From Solenopsis invicta (lineage: Eukaryota; Arthropoda; Insecta; Hymenoptera; Formicidae): a stretch of 64,000 nt of DNA. The notes beneath the pieces were generated by a model that made no database searches, was not told the origin of the DNA, and worked only from the letters and a program-made list of their open reading frames with translations. The stretch covers positions 20,156,501 through 20,220,500 of the forward strand of contig NC_052665.1 in assembly GCF_016802725.1 (NCBI RefSeq). The letters run 5' to 3'. Positions 34,795-45,406 of this stretch are shown here, in pieces (the stretch's first letter is position 1; each line of letters starts with the position of its first letter). The position numbers and the translations under genes were made by a program.

Positions 34795-35157
34795 TTTTAA
34801 TCTGAAATAGTTGTAAAAAATAAAGAGTTAACCTAACCTCAAATATTATCTGCTCACACATCTTTTCTAGTGTATCATGTGTGAAGTTTAGTTTATAAAA
34901 AATTATATTAAGTAAAAAATTATATATTCATTTACCTACCTAATTATAAAATAATAACCACAGAAAGAAAATATCATGTAGCTGCCTTCTGCACATAAAT
35001 GTCACATATCACACGCCACTTTGCGCGACTATCGCATGACTATCGATAGCAAAAAGCACTATCAAATACATCGAATTAAAGTACGATATCGATGTTATCG
35101 ATAGTTATTATCGATAATATTCCACCTCTAGTTCCAATCATGTTGACCTTGACACAT

Positions 35158-36480
35158 CCCTGATAGCCATGCATGTTTTGCAAAATCATGCAACTTAATG
35201 CTGAGCATGAATTTTCGACTAGTTGTTGTGTATTTGCTGAAAACGTAACGCCTAGTCCTACATATTCGACAACATGACAGCAGATTTGAGACATTTTATG
35301 TCAGCAGATTCAAAGCAAACGGAGAACAACTGTTGCATATTCTGTTGCCAACAAAATGACTTCTATTAGTGGAAAACATTTTGCTTTATCAATCATTTTT
35401 AACAACATAAAAGCAACGTGACGATAATAAAAAAAGATAATGATGCTGTGCTCTTGTCGTGTATTTGTTAAAAACATTAAATATATTAATTATTATATTG
35501 TCTTGTAGTCAAATAAAATGTCAAAAATGATTTGTGTGTGTGCGCGCGCGCGTGTGCGTATGTGATTGTGTGTTTGCGCGAGCGTGTGTAATGTAATAAA
35601 TTAACAGGAGTAAATTAATTATTTACTTGGCTATCAGATCGGATTGAAATGGATTTAACAAATGAGTGCTAGCGCCGCGGGAGATTTTCTCGTGAGTCGA
35701 ATGCGGCCACAGGCGTTATATCTAGGTGCCACTGCGGCGGACACTCCAGCTCATAATTCCGTAAGCTTTTAGGACTTGATTGTTGTAAACTTGAGACGAA
35801 TACTCGCTCTCATTCTTTTCAAACGTAACGTATGTGTGGAACATTGGTCCACATAAAATTTTATATTTTTATATGTAAATAACAATTTGTATTGTTATTT
35901 AATCTTGTACATAAATTAAATGTTTAATTTAAATTTAATTCTTTTTAACGAAAAAGATACAAGAAATACTTTTTTGTAAACTAAACATTTATTACGTTTA
36001 CATTAATGTATTCTGTTTTAATAAATCTGGATTCCGATCTTATTTTCAATCGGTCTTAATACCGTATTTTTGGTGTAGAAATCTCGATCGATTTGGATTA
36101 CTTTTTTTTAATCGATTTTATCGCACATTTTTGGCAGGGTAGTGACAATTCAGCAGAAAGAAGCATTAACTTATTTATTTTTTATATATTTGAAAAAAAA
36201 GTACAAAACATATATTTAATCGTTTTTGACATGTTGAATTTTTGTTGAAATTTATGACTCAGCGCATGTTGTTGACAACTTGCTCTTATGTTGCTCTTTA
36301 TGTATAGCGATAAACCGTTGACAACAAATACGTAGCATATTGGCAGCAAAACGTGCTGAATTCATATGATGTCAAACCAAAGACAAATGAGACACACACC
36401 TTGTTCTAAATTTGCTGAAAACTAATGCCCTTTATTTTCGGCAACATTACAGCAACAACACAGACAGGTGGCTATCAGGG
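35158..36480. repeat. Word-array element, TGTTGACAACA words
   Basis: The ends 'ccctgatagcca' (35158) and 'tggctatcaggg' (36480) are inverted and resemble the CCCAGATAGCAC termini elsewhere. The flanks repeat 'gttgttga', 'caacatg', 'ttgctgaaaac' and 'gttgccaaca'. The middle (about 35400-36230) has no gene; it includes the GT/GC tract and a GC-rich patch at 35665-35760. Confidence 0.6.
35532..35590. repeat. Alternating GT/GC tract
   Basis: An imperfect purine-pyrimidine alternating run of about 58 bp, of the kind that can adopt Z-DNA. Confidence 0.85.
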
Positions 36481-37773
36481 ATGTTATAGAGACAAGGATA
36501 CTAAACAATTTTTCCTTATAAATTAATTGGCGCTCTCGTATAGTTTTCGAGATAAACTTAGTGAAAAAAAAACAGTTTTTCTTAATTATTTCCCAAAATA
36601 TTCATTTTACAAAAAGAAGGGTCAAACAAACAATAAGCTTGTGATAAGCTCTATAATAAAGATTATAGACATATTTTACTTAACTTCAATACTTTAGTCG
36701 TTATAATAAAAAAACTATTTAAAGACACTGTGAAAGCCCCCCGTCCCGCGGGATCGTGGGCTAACGGTCATTTTATTCATTTGTAACACAAAAACAACTG
36801 TACAAATGAAAATCAGCTTTGTCGATTGTTACGTCTGGCGGAAAAAATTTTTATTTTTCCGCGCTATCCGTATTGATAATAACCTAATTAAGAATCGGGA
36901 ACACACTCCGACCAATTAAGTAAATCCTACATCGAAATTGTAATTCGATATCGCTCATACGACTTTTGCATGCGCAACCGCTTAGCAACATTGCGGCGCC
37001 GCCCCCTCGACGCGCAACACCCGCGAGTATCTATCGGCGCTAGACAAACCTCGTGCGCGCCGACCCCTCGGCTCGCGACCCCCTCTAATATCACCAAGCT
37101 TCGCGCTTTGGAATTTCATTCATCTTTCCAATTTAATATAAAATATTAGGAACGGCAAAATTATAATTATCGAAGCGTGATTCTTTCATGGATGCTTCTT
37201 ACTACTGCATCATGCAACTCAAATTAAAATCACTCTAAAATCGCGGCCAATAAAAATGCCGAAAGACTTCGAATCAATCAATCTCTTACTAATAACAATA
37301 AAACTTTAACTTTTTATACATAAACCTATAGCGTGTGCGTGGCGCTATTGCTTCGTACACTTTCAATTACGATAATTCAAAAAATAACGCTCATAAGGAA
37401 TTATAGAAATTTTTTCTGTTAAAATTAACTCCCCGTAGTAGCAACAATAGAATATTAATATTTAACATTGCATAACGCTTCGGTACATGGTCCTCCACCA
37501 TACCATATACGCCTAATCGAGATCCTATAAAGAACTTAATTTATATTAATTTTCTAAGCATTGGATTTTGCATCAAAGTGTGGTATGCGGTATTTCCGCG
37601 GGTCGCGACCCCCGGAACCGTCTACAAGCGCCTCGCGCAAACTATAGGCGCGAGCCGCGCGGTCGCGGAACAGGGCGGACTTCTAAGGACTATGCGTTAC
37701 AAAAAACTATCGCTCCGAATTTTTCGAGAACCCGAGGAATCGTCCCACAACATCTCTTGCCCATATCCTTACC

Positions 37774-37781
37774 TATATAAG
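37774..37781 (+). promoter_or_regulatory. TATA box of the LTR fragment
   Basis: TATATAAG precedes a 'tcagtc' initiator-like motif about 30 bp downstream (37805), the normal spacing of an insect core promoter. Confidence 0.5.
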
Positions 37782-38051
37782 GAGCGAAATCGGAGCTTCA
37801 AAATTCAGTCTTGTTGGTTGTGCGAGGTTCGCTATCCGGCGACCGCCAAAGTGCAGGTACGATCTCAACAACGGATGGGTTTACTCCTGATGAAGACGTT
37901 AGTCTTTGGGGTGGCCCCAGGCGAATTGCCTTTTTCCTCTACTATCACCCTCCTCTCTCCTTTCTACCAGAGATCCAGAGGGTTGAACCACAGTAGGCAT
38001 TAGCTTGAGTGTGGCCTCACTCGTTTCTTTGTCTCCCTCCCTTCCATCCGA

Positions 38052-38240
38052 GCGTTGGAGAAGACTCGCGAAAGTGATTCTTCGATGTCTTCTTTCTCTT
38101 TCTCACTCTCAATACCGTCGGAGAAGACTCGCAAAAGCGACTCTTTGACGTCTTCCTATCTCTCTCTCCCTCTCCTGCAGCGTCGAAGAAGACTCGCTAA
38201 CGCGACTCCTCGACGCACTCACCGTCTCTCTACCCGGTGA
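38052..38240 (+). repeat. Three tandem repeats of about 62 bp
   Basis: The unit 'gagaagactcgc(g/a)aa' followed by 'gatgtcttc' and a CT-rich run occurs at about 38055, 38117 and 38184. It lies in the leader of the LTR fragment. Confidence 0.75.
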
Positions 38241-38594
38241 CTCGAAATCTTTTCCTAAATAATATCCACCTTCAGAAAAGGCATTCTAACGGGTGTCCTC
38301 TCCAACCCAGCGGATTCATCTCTCCGTATATTCTCATATCTTCTTCTCTTTGTCATTCGCTAATTAAAATTCGTTGATAATTGTAGATTACTAGCGCTGA
38401 CTCCTCTCTCTCTAACGCTTATTACTACTCTTTCAGAAAGACGGTAAGACATACTACCACACTTATTTCACATATTCATATTCCAACGTGGCAATCGCTC
38501 ATATCAACTCCATCATATATATCTTCAAGAAAATATAGGCCGAAAAAGGGCACACCGCGCCTACGCCGGTGGACGAAAGCGGTTCTTCCGGAAA

Positions 38595-38924
38595 ATGATA
38601 CGGGGACTCCACGCTTCGGGGGAGTTCGACCCGTTCATTTTTCCGCCTCCGCGTCTTAGTCCTCTTCCCTCTTCGCTGGAGGTGGAGGAGGCACTAAGTT
38701 CAGGATCGTCGTCCATGGCAGATTTAGGCAATGATCGTGTCGATGATTCCCCAGAACCCGCTGTGCCCTCTCTCGATGATTTGGTTGTCCCGAAGCAAGG
38801 CAAAACTGTAGGATTAGCAAAGAAACCGAGACGCAAGCCAGCTAATCCCACTCTGGACTTTGTCCCGACACGGGCACCGACTCGGCCGTGTCCAATAGGC
38901 GTCCATAGACAACACGGAAGGTCC
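38595..38924 (+). pseudogene. Start of a gag-like frame, truncated
   Basis: The frame has a proline- and serine-rich N terminus, MADLGNDRVDDSPEPAVPSL (ATG at 38715) and a basic stretch KKPRRKPANP. It is cut by the MITE at 38925, after which the reading is foreign. The position directly downstream of an LTR-like promoter and leader suggests the beginning of gag. There is no diagnostic domain; it could be something else. Confidence 0.4.
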
Positions 38925-39085
38925 ATGGGGAAATTTTCTAAACTGAGAAGTCACCACTTTCTACATACTCGCCATTCATGATTAATGAAACGACTAGAGC
39001 TTATTGGTCGTTACGTTAATCATGAACTGTAAGTGTGTAGAAAGATAGCGACTTTTCAGTTTAGAAAATTTTCTCATGGACAGAA
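38925..39085. mobile_element. Palindromic MITE, GGAAAATTTTCC family, copy 2 (left end truncated)
   Basis: The left arm starting 'aaattttctaaactgagaag' and the right arm ending 'agtttagaaaattttctcat' are inverted. The right end reads on to 'agaatcaaagtccttgggtg'. The left end lacks the matching outer part. It has disrupted the gag-like frame. Confidence 0.75.
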
Positions 39086-39109
39086 TCAAAGTCCTTGGGT
39101 GTACATCCA

Positions 39110-39303
39110 GCGTGTTTGATTCTGCCCATAAAAAAATTTTCCAAATTGAAAAATCACCACTTTCTACATACTTGCAGTTTATGATTAAAGTAACGATTAC
39201 AGCTTATTGGTCATTCCCTTAATCATGAACTGTAAGTATGTAGAAAAATGGCAACTTCTCAGTTTAGAAAATTTTCCCATGGACAGAATCAAACACGCTG
39301 GGT
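39110..39303. mobile_element. Palindromic MITE, GGAAAATTTTCC family, copy 3
   Basis: The ends 'ccagcgtgtttgattctg' and 'cagaatcaaacacgctgg' are perfect inverted repeats, followed by the family hairpin. It lies in tandem with copy 2 and defines the full family ends. Confidence 0.85.
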
Positions 39304-39310
39304 GTACAAT

Positions 39311-39480
39311 GCGTTGCATTAATGCCTGGGATTCGATTTTAGGGACTACGTATCTCTCTTAGTTATTTTTACGTTTATGATCGAATGCTGTCAATAATTG
39401 CAGCATTCGGTCATGAACGTAAAAATAACTAAGAAAGAAACGTGGTCCCTAAAATGGATACCCCAGGCATCAATGCAACG
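39311..39480. mobile_element. Palindromic MITE, GCGTTGCATT ends, copy 2
   Basis: Same family as 31730-31909: 'gcgttgcattaatgcctggg' on the left and 'ccccaggcatcaatgcaacg' on the right. It follows copy 3 of the previous family within 8 bp. Confidence 0.85.
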
Positions 39481-40259
39481 GACTGTATGCACGTACATTT
39501 GAGTGATTTTTTGTTATTTAACTTTTTATTTGGCCGTATACATTTAGAGTTATATAAAGTTAAGACAATAACATGGAATTTTGTTAATATAGTTTTTTTA
39601 AATAAAATTTTCATATTAAAATATTTCTTCGATAAATCGATTGTTATTTTAAAGAGCGGTGTTTAGAAACATTAGAGACATCATTTTATGCTCGTTGTTT
39701 AACGGTAAACAGGGATAAAATAATATTTTTAATGAAATTTTTAGTCGTATTTTTAAAGCTTCTGAACGAAGGAAAATTCTAAATCAGAAAAATTCTGAAC
39801 AATGAAAAATTAAAAATATATAATTTTTTAACAAGGTGCTATTTTTTTTAAACTAAACTAATTTTTTAAAATTATTTTTATGAATAACCATATTACAATA
39901 ACTTTTTTTCTTCCACCGATTATGTAATGCATTAGATTTTTATAAATCAAATAAATGTTTTAAATTTTAAATATTTCTTTACTTTGAGTCTAGAATCTGT
40001 CAAACAACACTTTGACGAATGTAATCGTTCAAGTTTCAATAGAAAATATTAATTGTAAACAAAATTATTTAATAAAATGAAAATGGATGCCATATTACCC
40101 TCTTCTCCTCTACATACCATAATAATTTTGTTCACAGAAACCTCGACAATACAATGCAACTCTCTGTGAGACTAAACTACAACGAGAAATTGATGCACGT
40201 CCTCCAATCGAAAACTCATGCGCTTTGCGTGGACCCTGTTCAAAAGCCTCCTGCTCCTA
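39481..40259. other. No gene recognised
   Basis: AT-rich sequence. A 74-residue frame at 39442-39666 begins inside the MITE and has no motif. Confidence 0.6.
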
Positions 40260-40336
40260 AAGTTAGAATACTATGCTCCAATACTATACTATATAGTATT
40301 ATATAGTATAGTATTGGAGCATAGTAATCTAACTTT
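40260..40336. repeat. Hairpin of about 77 bp
   Basis: The left arm 'aagttagaatactatgctcc' with the following TATAC run pairs with the right arm ending 'ggagcatagtaatctaactt', with one or two mismatches and almost no loop. The surrounding frame 40218-40490 reads like SLLLLKLEYYAP, vaguely similar to non-LTR RT tails, but the evidence is too weak for a call. Confidence 0.8.
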
Positions 40337-41464
40337 AGACAGAGTATATATAAGTATTATACACGAACAGACCTGTTCAAATGTATCTTGTCTGGAAAAT
40401 TTTTATGTAAGATTACTCATAAAAAAATTACACTCACACATAATGAGAGTTCCACAGACCCCAACAAAACTTTGCTGCCGTGCCGTTTAAATTCTAGTTA
40501 ACCAATTTTATTAAAATTGGTTAACTATATTAATTAAAAGGAGAGATTCAAACTTTTTATCCCCTGGTCTAAACCTCCCATCACATTTCGTCTTCATACA
40601 GCGTTCAAAATTTTATAACGGATTGTCCAGATTCCAAAATATGTTTAGGAGTTAAATGTTGATTCATAAAATATTTTTTCATCACTAACATGAACTTTAT
40701 TTTAAAGAAATGCAGAACTTTTGCCAGTCTTGAAAATTTTGCTAAATTTGTAAACTCAAACAAAGTTTTCTTAACTATTTACCTGGATGACGAAGCACAT
40801 ATTTGCTTCTGTCCAAATTCTTCTCACGGCATACTTCGTCCAGGATTTCTCCGAGGTTCATTTTCGGACTGACTCTCGACACATACAGCTGATTTCTGGG
40901 TAAGTGTACCTGCACAAATCAAGTTATTGCATTACTGATTCATTGCATTCATACATGGATACAGTTCAAGTTCGTAACTGATTTTAAATGCAGTTTTTGC
41001 AGAAGCTGGATAAACAGCTAGAGTTTACATTTACTTTTAACCTTTATCAGCATCAAGAAAATACAAATCCAACTGCTTTTATTTGTTACGACTTACTATT
41101 GCATGTCTTCTTCAGAAGAACTTTATTTTTAGAAAAATTCTAAACAAAGAAAAGTATAACAAAATTTTCCAAAATTCCATTCCATCTCGAAGTTTTGCAA
41201 AAATTAGCCTTATAATAATAAAAATATTTATTATTTTTTGACGCTAATAGATATACAAGATGTCCATAAAATCCGTTGCCATTCCATTATCCCATATATT
41301 TCGAAAACGATTCAAAATTACGAAAAACCAAATATATATATGATCGTTTCGAAATAAGCTATTACTTTTAAGAGGATTGGAAAAGTTGCACCTCGAGAAG
41401 TGCCCTAGAGGGCCCCAATTCAAAAATTTCAAATAAAACTAGTCATATTGTACTAGAAAGGATT
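40337..41464. other. No gene recognised
   Basis: AT-rich, with no convincing frame. Around 41270-41450 the composition rises slightly, but no repeat partner was found. Confidence 0.55.
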
Positions 41465-41640
41465 GAAATATTATGTGGATATTATGGCTACTGTGGATAT
41501 TATGGCTATCTGTATTATCTCCGTTATTAGATAATGAATTTTCACGATTGCTTATGGAATTATTCGTTTAGTAACCTGCTATTTTTTAATGGAGCTAATA
41601 TGCCAATACACAGAAATCGATAATTATTAAACATTTTTAC
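41465..41640. repeat. Dispersed repeat, copy 2 (copy 1 at 18085-18250)
   Basis: It shares 'tattatggctactgt', 'ttgcttatgga' and 'tgctattttttaatg' blocks in order with 18085-18250. Non-coding. Confidence 0.65.
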
Positions 41641-42595
41641 TTTGGAGTATTCCGAAACCTTCAACAAGGTACATTTTAACATTAATTACATGTACTTCTT
41701 CATTCTTTTTAAACTCGTATGCATATTCATTATCACACGAATATATGCATGTACTCAAATATTAATTTGATATTAAATTTTTTATTTGACTGTACACATT
41801 TCGAGTTATGTAAAATAATATTCAATAGTATAACATTTTTGATATGCGGCTACTTAAGAGCCATTGAAGTATGGCTACTTTGAGATTTTTTGATAAACAT
41901 TCACAAAAGGAGAGCAGCCTCTCACGACCTTGATATATGTTATCAAGGAGATGGTGCTGAGTGACTTGTAAAAGGTTTTAAGTAATGGCCACTTTTCTTT
42001 AAAAAATTATTAACAACAAATGTTTATCAATAAAAAATGAGATAATTATGTATTATAGGAGATATAACACCAAATGTTTCCTTTAAAGACACAAATTATT
42101 TTTGTATATAATTTTTGTATATAGTTCTTTCAGGGGGGAATGAGTATATAGATGCAAATCAGCATCAATTATTATATTAAATTAATCAATTTAATATAAA
42201 CAGTAATATGACTAATTCTTATTCGACATACTGTGTTACAACCGGAATTAATTCGGCGCACATTCTGGTTGAATTCGGAGAAGTATATAAAATCACACGA
42301 ATAAATATAAGCACTAAGATCTAGCTGCGACCAAAAAAGGCTTTCTTACTATCATTGTGTTGTTACACTATCGGTCCAATAACCTATTTGTAATTTATAA
42401 TTTTTGTGTTTTTAAAACAAACATTTTGCGTTTTTGAAACAGAAAATTTGTGAGTAAATATGTACAAAAGAATTCTAAGCATTTACTACAAGCGTGGAAA
42501 GTTTGTGAATCGGAGTATGTGTTGTTTTAATTTTGTTAGTGATTGGCATGTACGGCTTAGTGTATGTCAATAAGAAATTCGGATAATCACAAATA
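41641..42595. other. No gene recognised
   Basis: AT-rich. The stretch from about 42240 may be upstream sequence of the Merlin element, but no terminal repeat could be identified. Confidence 0.5.
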
Positions 42596-42905
42596 ATGTT
42601 TTTATTTTTCCCGTTTCGAACTGAAGCGCACAAACTTTCGCCAATCATTCAGAAATATGTCGCATCTAGTTTCATCATCCGTACCGATAAATGGTATGCC
42701 TACAATACTTTGCGTAATGAAAATTATACACATTTCTTAGTCAATCATAAACATAATTTTGCAGATCCCGAAACTGGCGTTCATACACAAAATATTGAAT
42801 GCCTATAGAGAGAAATGAAAGCAAATATTAGACCTTTAGCGGTACATGATATCATACAAATATTTTGTTTTCATGCAAAATATGCGAATAATATCTACAT
42901 ATAAT
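42596..42905 (+). pseudogene. Merlin (ISXO2/IS1016-like) transposase fragment
   Basis: The frame encodes FIIRTDKWYAYNTLRNENY, then VNHKHNFADPETGVHTQNIE, then a TAG in place of a tryptophan codon, then REMKANI. These are the second catalytic aspartate region (TDKW) and the TQNIE-x2-WRE glutamate region of Merlin/ISXO2 DDE transposases. The N-terminal part is absent. The C terminus is frameshifted after ANI and runs into word-array sequence. Only about 80 recognisable codons remain. Confidence 0.8.
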
Positions 42906-43705
42906 ATCTCTATAGAATATTATTTTTTGCATACCGTCAGAATATACTCACAGCATTTGTATAGCATTTTAATAGAATATTTTTCGTATATTGCCAGAAC
43001 ATGCTAAAAATATTATAAATACATTTCGCTATTTATACTTATTCTTTAATAACAATTTTTTTATATTTATTTAATTCTTGTATTATATTGATCTTTCTAT
43101 TTGTATTCTTATTTAAACAAATAATAAAAATTATTCCAGATGCTATTCCGTATTTGTAAAAATCGGTTAAAAAACTATAATTTTATATATATTTATATAA
43201 ATAATATGCTTTAATTGTATATGTTTCATCTCTTCGATAACATATATTGAACTGATCTACCAGTTATATACACGTATTAGCACAGTGTTCATAGAGATCA
43301 ACACGAGGAATCAGTTTGCAGCAGTCACAGAGGTTAAACATCGTTCATCGGTGTTACGACTCGGATGGATAATTGCTGGGAAATTTTCGAAAAAAATTCC
43401 CAAGAAAGAAATTTTTTATTGCAAAAAATGTTTTTTTAAAATGTTACAAAAATACAGTGTTTTGGGAAAATATCATGAAGACTCTGTATAATATTATGGT
43501 TATTATAGGTGTTATATACTGTATGCAGTTATTCAAAATACATCCTACAGGATATTGTTAACATATGCTCAGAATTAGAATAGGAAATCGCACTGCATAT
43601 GCAAAACATATCGTAGCATGTATATCGAATGTTCTAAAAATATAAACAATCTACTGTTATAACATTCTTAAAACATTCTCAGAATATTCTTGTTCCGTTA
43701 GGAAC
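42860..43705 (+). repeat. Word-array element B (AGAATATTCT words, 5S-like module)
   Basis: The left flank (42890-43030) and right flank (43560-43705) contain 'agaatatt', 'cagaacatgc', 'acattctcagaatattct' and similar words. The middle segment at 43060-43275 matches element A (20086-20330). The 5S-like module lies at 43310-43380, with the conserved tail after it. The termini are not clear. The element is uninterrupted in the place where element A has the foldback insertion. Confidence 0.6.
43310..43460 (+). repeat. 5S rRNA-like module of element B
   Basis: 'atcagtttgcagcagtcaca' is followed by 'ggttaaacatcgtt', 'acgactcggatgga' and 'aattgctgggaa', aligning to the internal control region of 5S but more diverged than the copy at 26417. 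The shared tail 'aaaaaaattcccaagaaag' follows. Short frames across it are chance. Confidence 0.6.
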
Positions 43706-44000
43706 GATTCGGTACGCGAGAATATCATTTCACACAAAATATTGCAGAATTTTTATTCCAAAAAACGTACGATTATAACAAATAGATAGATGCTTTCTTT
43801 CAAAATATAAGTTATGTAAAATAATTATATAAATAATAATATGTATGTATTTACTAAATAATGTACATATTAATTAAATGTATCCTGTAATATAAAAAAG
43901 TATCAAAGCAATCATAAAACTTTATTCGTATATTTTTTCAATAAGGAGTGAGCATTATATAAAACCTTTTGTAAGTCGCTCAGGATAATTTCTTTCTCAG

Positions 44001-44610
44001 ACAGCACAGTGACGTTTTAAAAATATACTTAAAACGTACATATTGGACGTTTTGGACATATTAAAAACATCCAGTTTAGATCCATGGATATTTTAAAAAC
44101 GTTTTGAAAATATCCAGTGTTAGCATTATGGACCTCTTAAAAACGTCCACTTTAGGACGTAATGGATTAAAACTGGACTAAATTAATACATTAAACAAAT
44201 TTTAGACTACAATCCAGACAAAATGATTGTTATACAATATATTTTTTGTCGCTGAAAATAATTCCGTAAATAAAATTGCTCCATCATGTCACATTTCCCA
44301 GAATATTTTTTTATGAAAAAAATTTATTTATTAATATTTATTTTAATATTGTAAAAAACCGTTGTCATAATGTTAATTAAAATAAAAAATGTTACTTAAA
44401 ATAAAAAAAAAATCGGAAATATTTCTTAAATATTTTTTTCGAAAATTTTCAAGCGGTCACCCATCTAAGTTGTAACTTCGCCGAACGTTGCTTGACCTGT
44501 AAGACTGCTGCAAACTGATGCCTGGTGGTAATTTGTGAACATTTTGGGTTAACATAGGTATGTATATCAAGTCAATATATGTTATTGAAAAAATAAAACA
44601 TATAATTAAA
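44001..44610 (-). repeat. Word-array element C (GGACGTTTTTAAAACGTCC words, 5S-like module)
   Basis: On the plus strand it starts 'agacagcacag' and then repeats 'ggacgtttt', 'ttaaaaacgtcc' and 'aaaacgt' (44030-44180). Read on the minus strand, a piece of the conserved middle (about 44600-44530), a 5S-like module (44519-44449) and its tail come first. The word array and the terminus CTGTGCTGTCTG follow. The second flank is missing. The minus-strand frame 44457-44738 is chance. Confidence 0.6.
44449..44519 (-). repeat. 5S rRNA-like module of element C
   Basis: Minus strand: ATCAGTTTGCAGCAGTC, AGGTCAAGCAACGTTCGGC, then ACTTAGATGGGTGACCGCTT. Both internal-promoter blocks of 5S (AAGCAACGT and the GATGGGTGACCGC block) are well kept. 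Confidence 0.65.
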
Positions 44611-44611
44611 A

Positions 44612-44717
44612 CATGTTGTTTATATAAATAACTTGGATGGGTGGATTTCCATTTGGAAATTTCCAGAAAAAATTCTTCGGTAAGATTCTTGTTTCTTTTA
44701 ACTTTAAAAAATATTTT
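44612..44717 (+). repeat. Partial 5S-like tail
   Basis: It begins at 'acttggatgggtgg' and continues with 'tttggaaatttccag' and 'aaaaattcttcgg', matching only the 3' part of the module plus tail. It abuts element C in opposite orientation. Confidence 0.5.
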
Positions 44718-45200
44718 TATCAAGAGGCGCGGTCGCATCTTACGCTAAGTCCACGCTTTTCCACGCTTTATTAGCGAGACCGACCGACCCTCTTTTACGC
44801 AAGCGAGTTCAAGCATAACGAGATTATCAGATCTCAGTAACGGCTGAACCGATCAAGTTCTGATTAGTCTCAATCGATAACTTGGGGGTCGAATTGTATA
44901 AAAAAAGTGTTTTTATTTTTTTTCTCCGTGCTCTATGTGCGGAGGTATCGCGACGCAAAGTCTAAATCTTGACATTTTTATTTAAGAAACGTCATCATCG
45001 GGGTGCGCACGATTGGACACCGCACGATTGGACACCACCACTCACAGCGGCCGATGCCTAGAGTTTTTTCCGTTGGTTTGGTTAGATAAGTCAAGATGAT
45101 TGGTTGGTGTCCAATCGTGCTGTGTCTAAAAGAGTGTCACCCGTCATCATCGCCAAGCGAATCTTGTCCAGTACACGTTTTTGACACAGAGTGAGAGTGG
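44718..45200. repeat. Dispersed repeat, copy 2, with nested 142-bp MITE
   Basis: Homologous to 5702-6052: 'cagatctcagtaacggctga', 'tatcgcgacgcaaagtc' and 'ccaagcgaatcttgtccagt' occur in order. The MITE 45001-45142 interrupts it between 'gtcatcatcg' and 'ccaagcg'. Confidence 0.7.
45001..45142. mobile_element. 142-bp MITE, GATTGGACACC end repeats, copy 3
   Basis: Flanked by GTCATCATCG on both sides (44991-45000 and 45143-45152). The left end has two direct copies of 'gcacgattggacacc' and the right end one inverted copy. The core is the same as at 17321 and 25164, but the end word is different from those copies (TTGGACACC in place of TAGCACACC). Confidence 0.9.
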
Positions 45201-45406
45201 CCGTGAGCCGTTCTGTGTAAAGTCACTAGATTTACAAAGTACCGCAATCATTCCGCCATTTTGGCTCCAACATGCGGCATATTTAAAACGTGCATATGTG
45301 TATGAATGTATTTAAATAAGAACAAAAATTATAAATTATATAAATTAATTTTATTTACAATGGTTCTTATTTGCATATGATTTTATTGCAACGCTTTTAC
45401 TACTAT

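Larger units (their letters stand above)
32362..35130 (-). mobile_element. hAT transposon, 2769 bp, exact 8-bp target duplication
   Basis: The ends TAGAGGTGGAA (32362) and TTCCACCTCTA (35130) are inverted. GTTCCAAT is duplicated at 32354-32361 and 35131-35138, the 8-bp duplication expected for hAT. The subterminal regions carry many ATCGATA words. A minus-strand transposase gene with one short intron fills the element. Confidence 0.95.
32007..36824. mobile_element. TIR element (CGACAAAGCTGATTTTCATT ends) with nested insertions
   Basis: About 110 bp at 32007-32110 is repeated inverted at 36715-36824, including 'cgacaaagctgattttcatt' and a GC-rich block around 'cccacgat.ccgcggga'. Inside are 'agttaatatcgac' repeats, a hAT copy (32362-35130) and a word element (35158-36480). 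No frame belongs to the outer element. Confidence 0.75.
36828..38924 (+). mobile_element. 5' part of an LTR retrotransposon (LTR, leader, start of gag)
   Basis: A GC-richer block starts near TGTTACGTC and carries a promoter-like 'cctatataagg' at 37772. Transcribed-looking leader sequence follows, with pyrimidine-rich tandem repeats and an open frame starting near 38595. The frame ends where a palindromic MITE begins (38925). The 3' end of the LTR is not clear. The rest of the element is missing, so this is a 5' fragment, probably Gypsy-like. Frames at 37568-38240 across the LTR and leader are not convincing proteins. Confidence 0.5.

Noticed and set aside
37568..38240. Arginine/serine-rich host protein
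   Set aside because: Overlapping frames with no conserved motif across an LTR-like promoter and pyrimidine-rich leader repeats.
40218..40490. Non-LTR retrotransposon RT fragment
   Set aside because: A short SLLLLKLEYYAP resemblance is interrupted by a perfect hairpin, with no RT catalytic motif.
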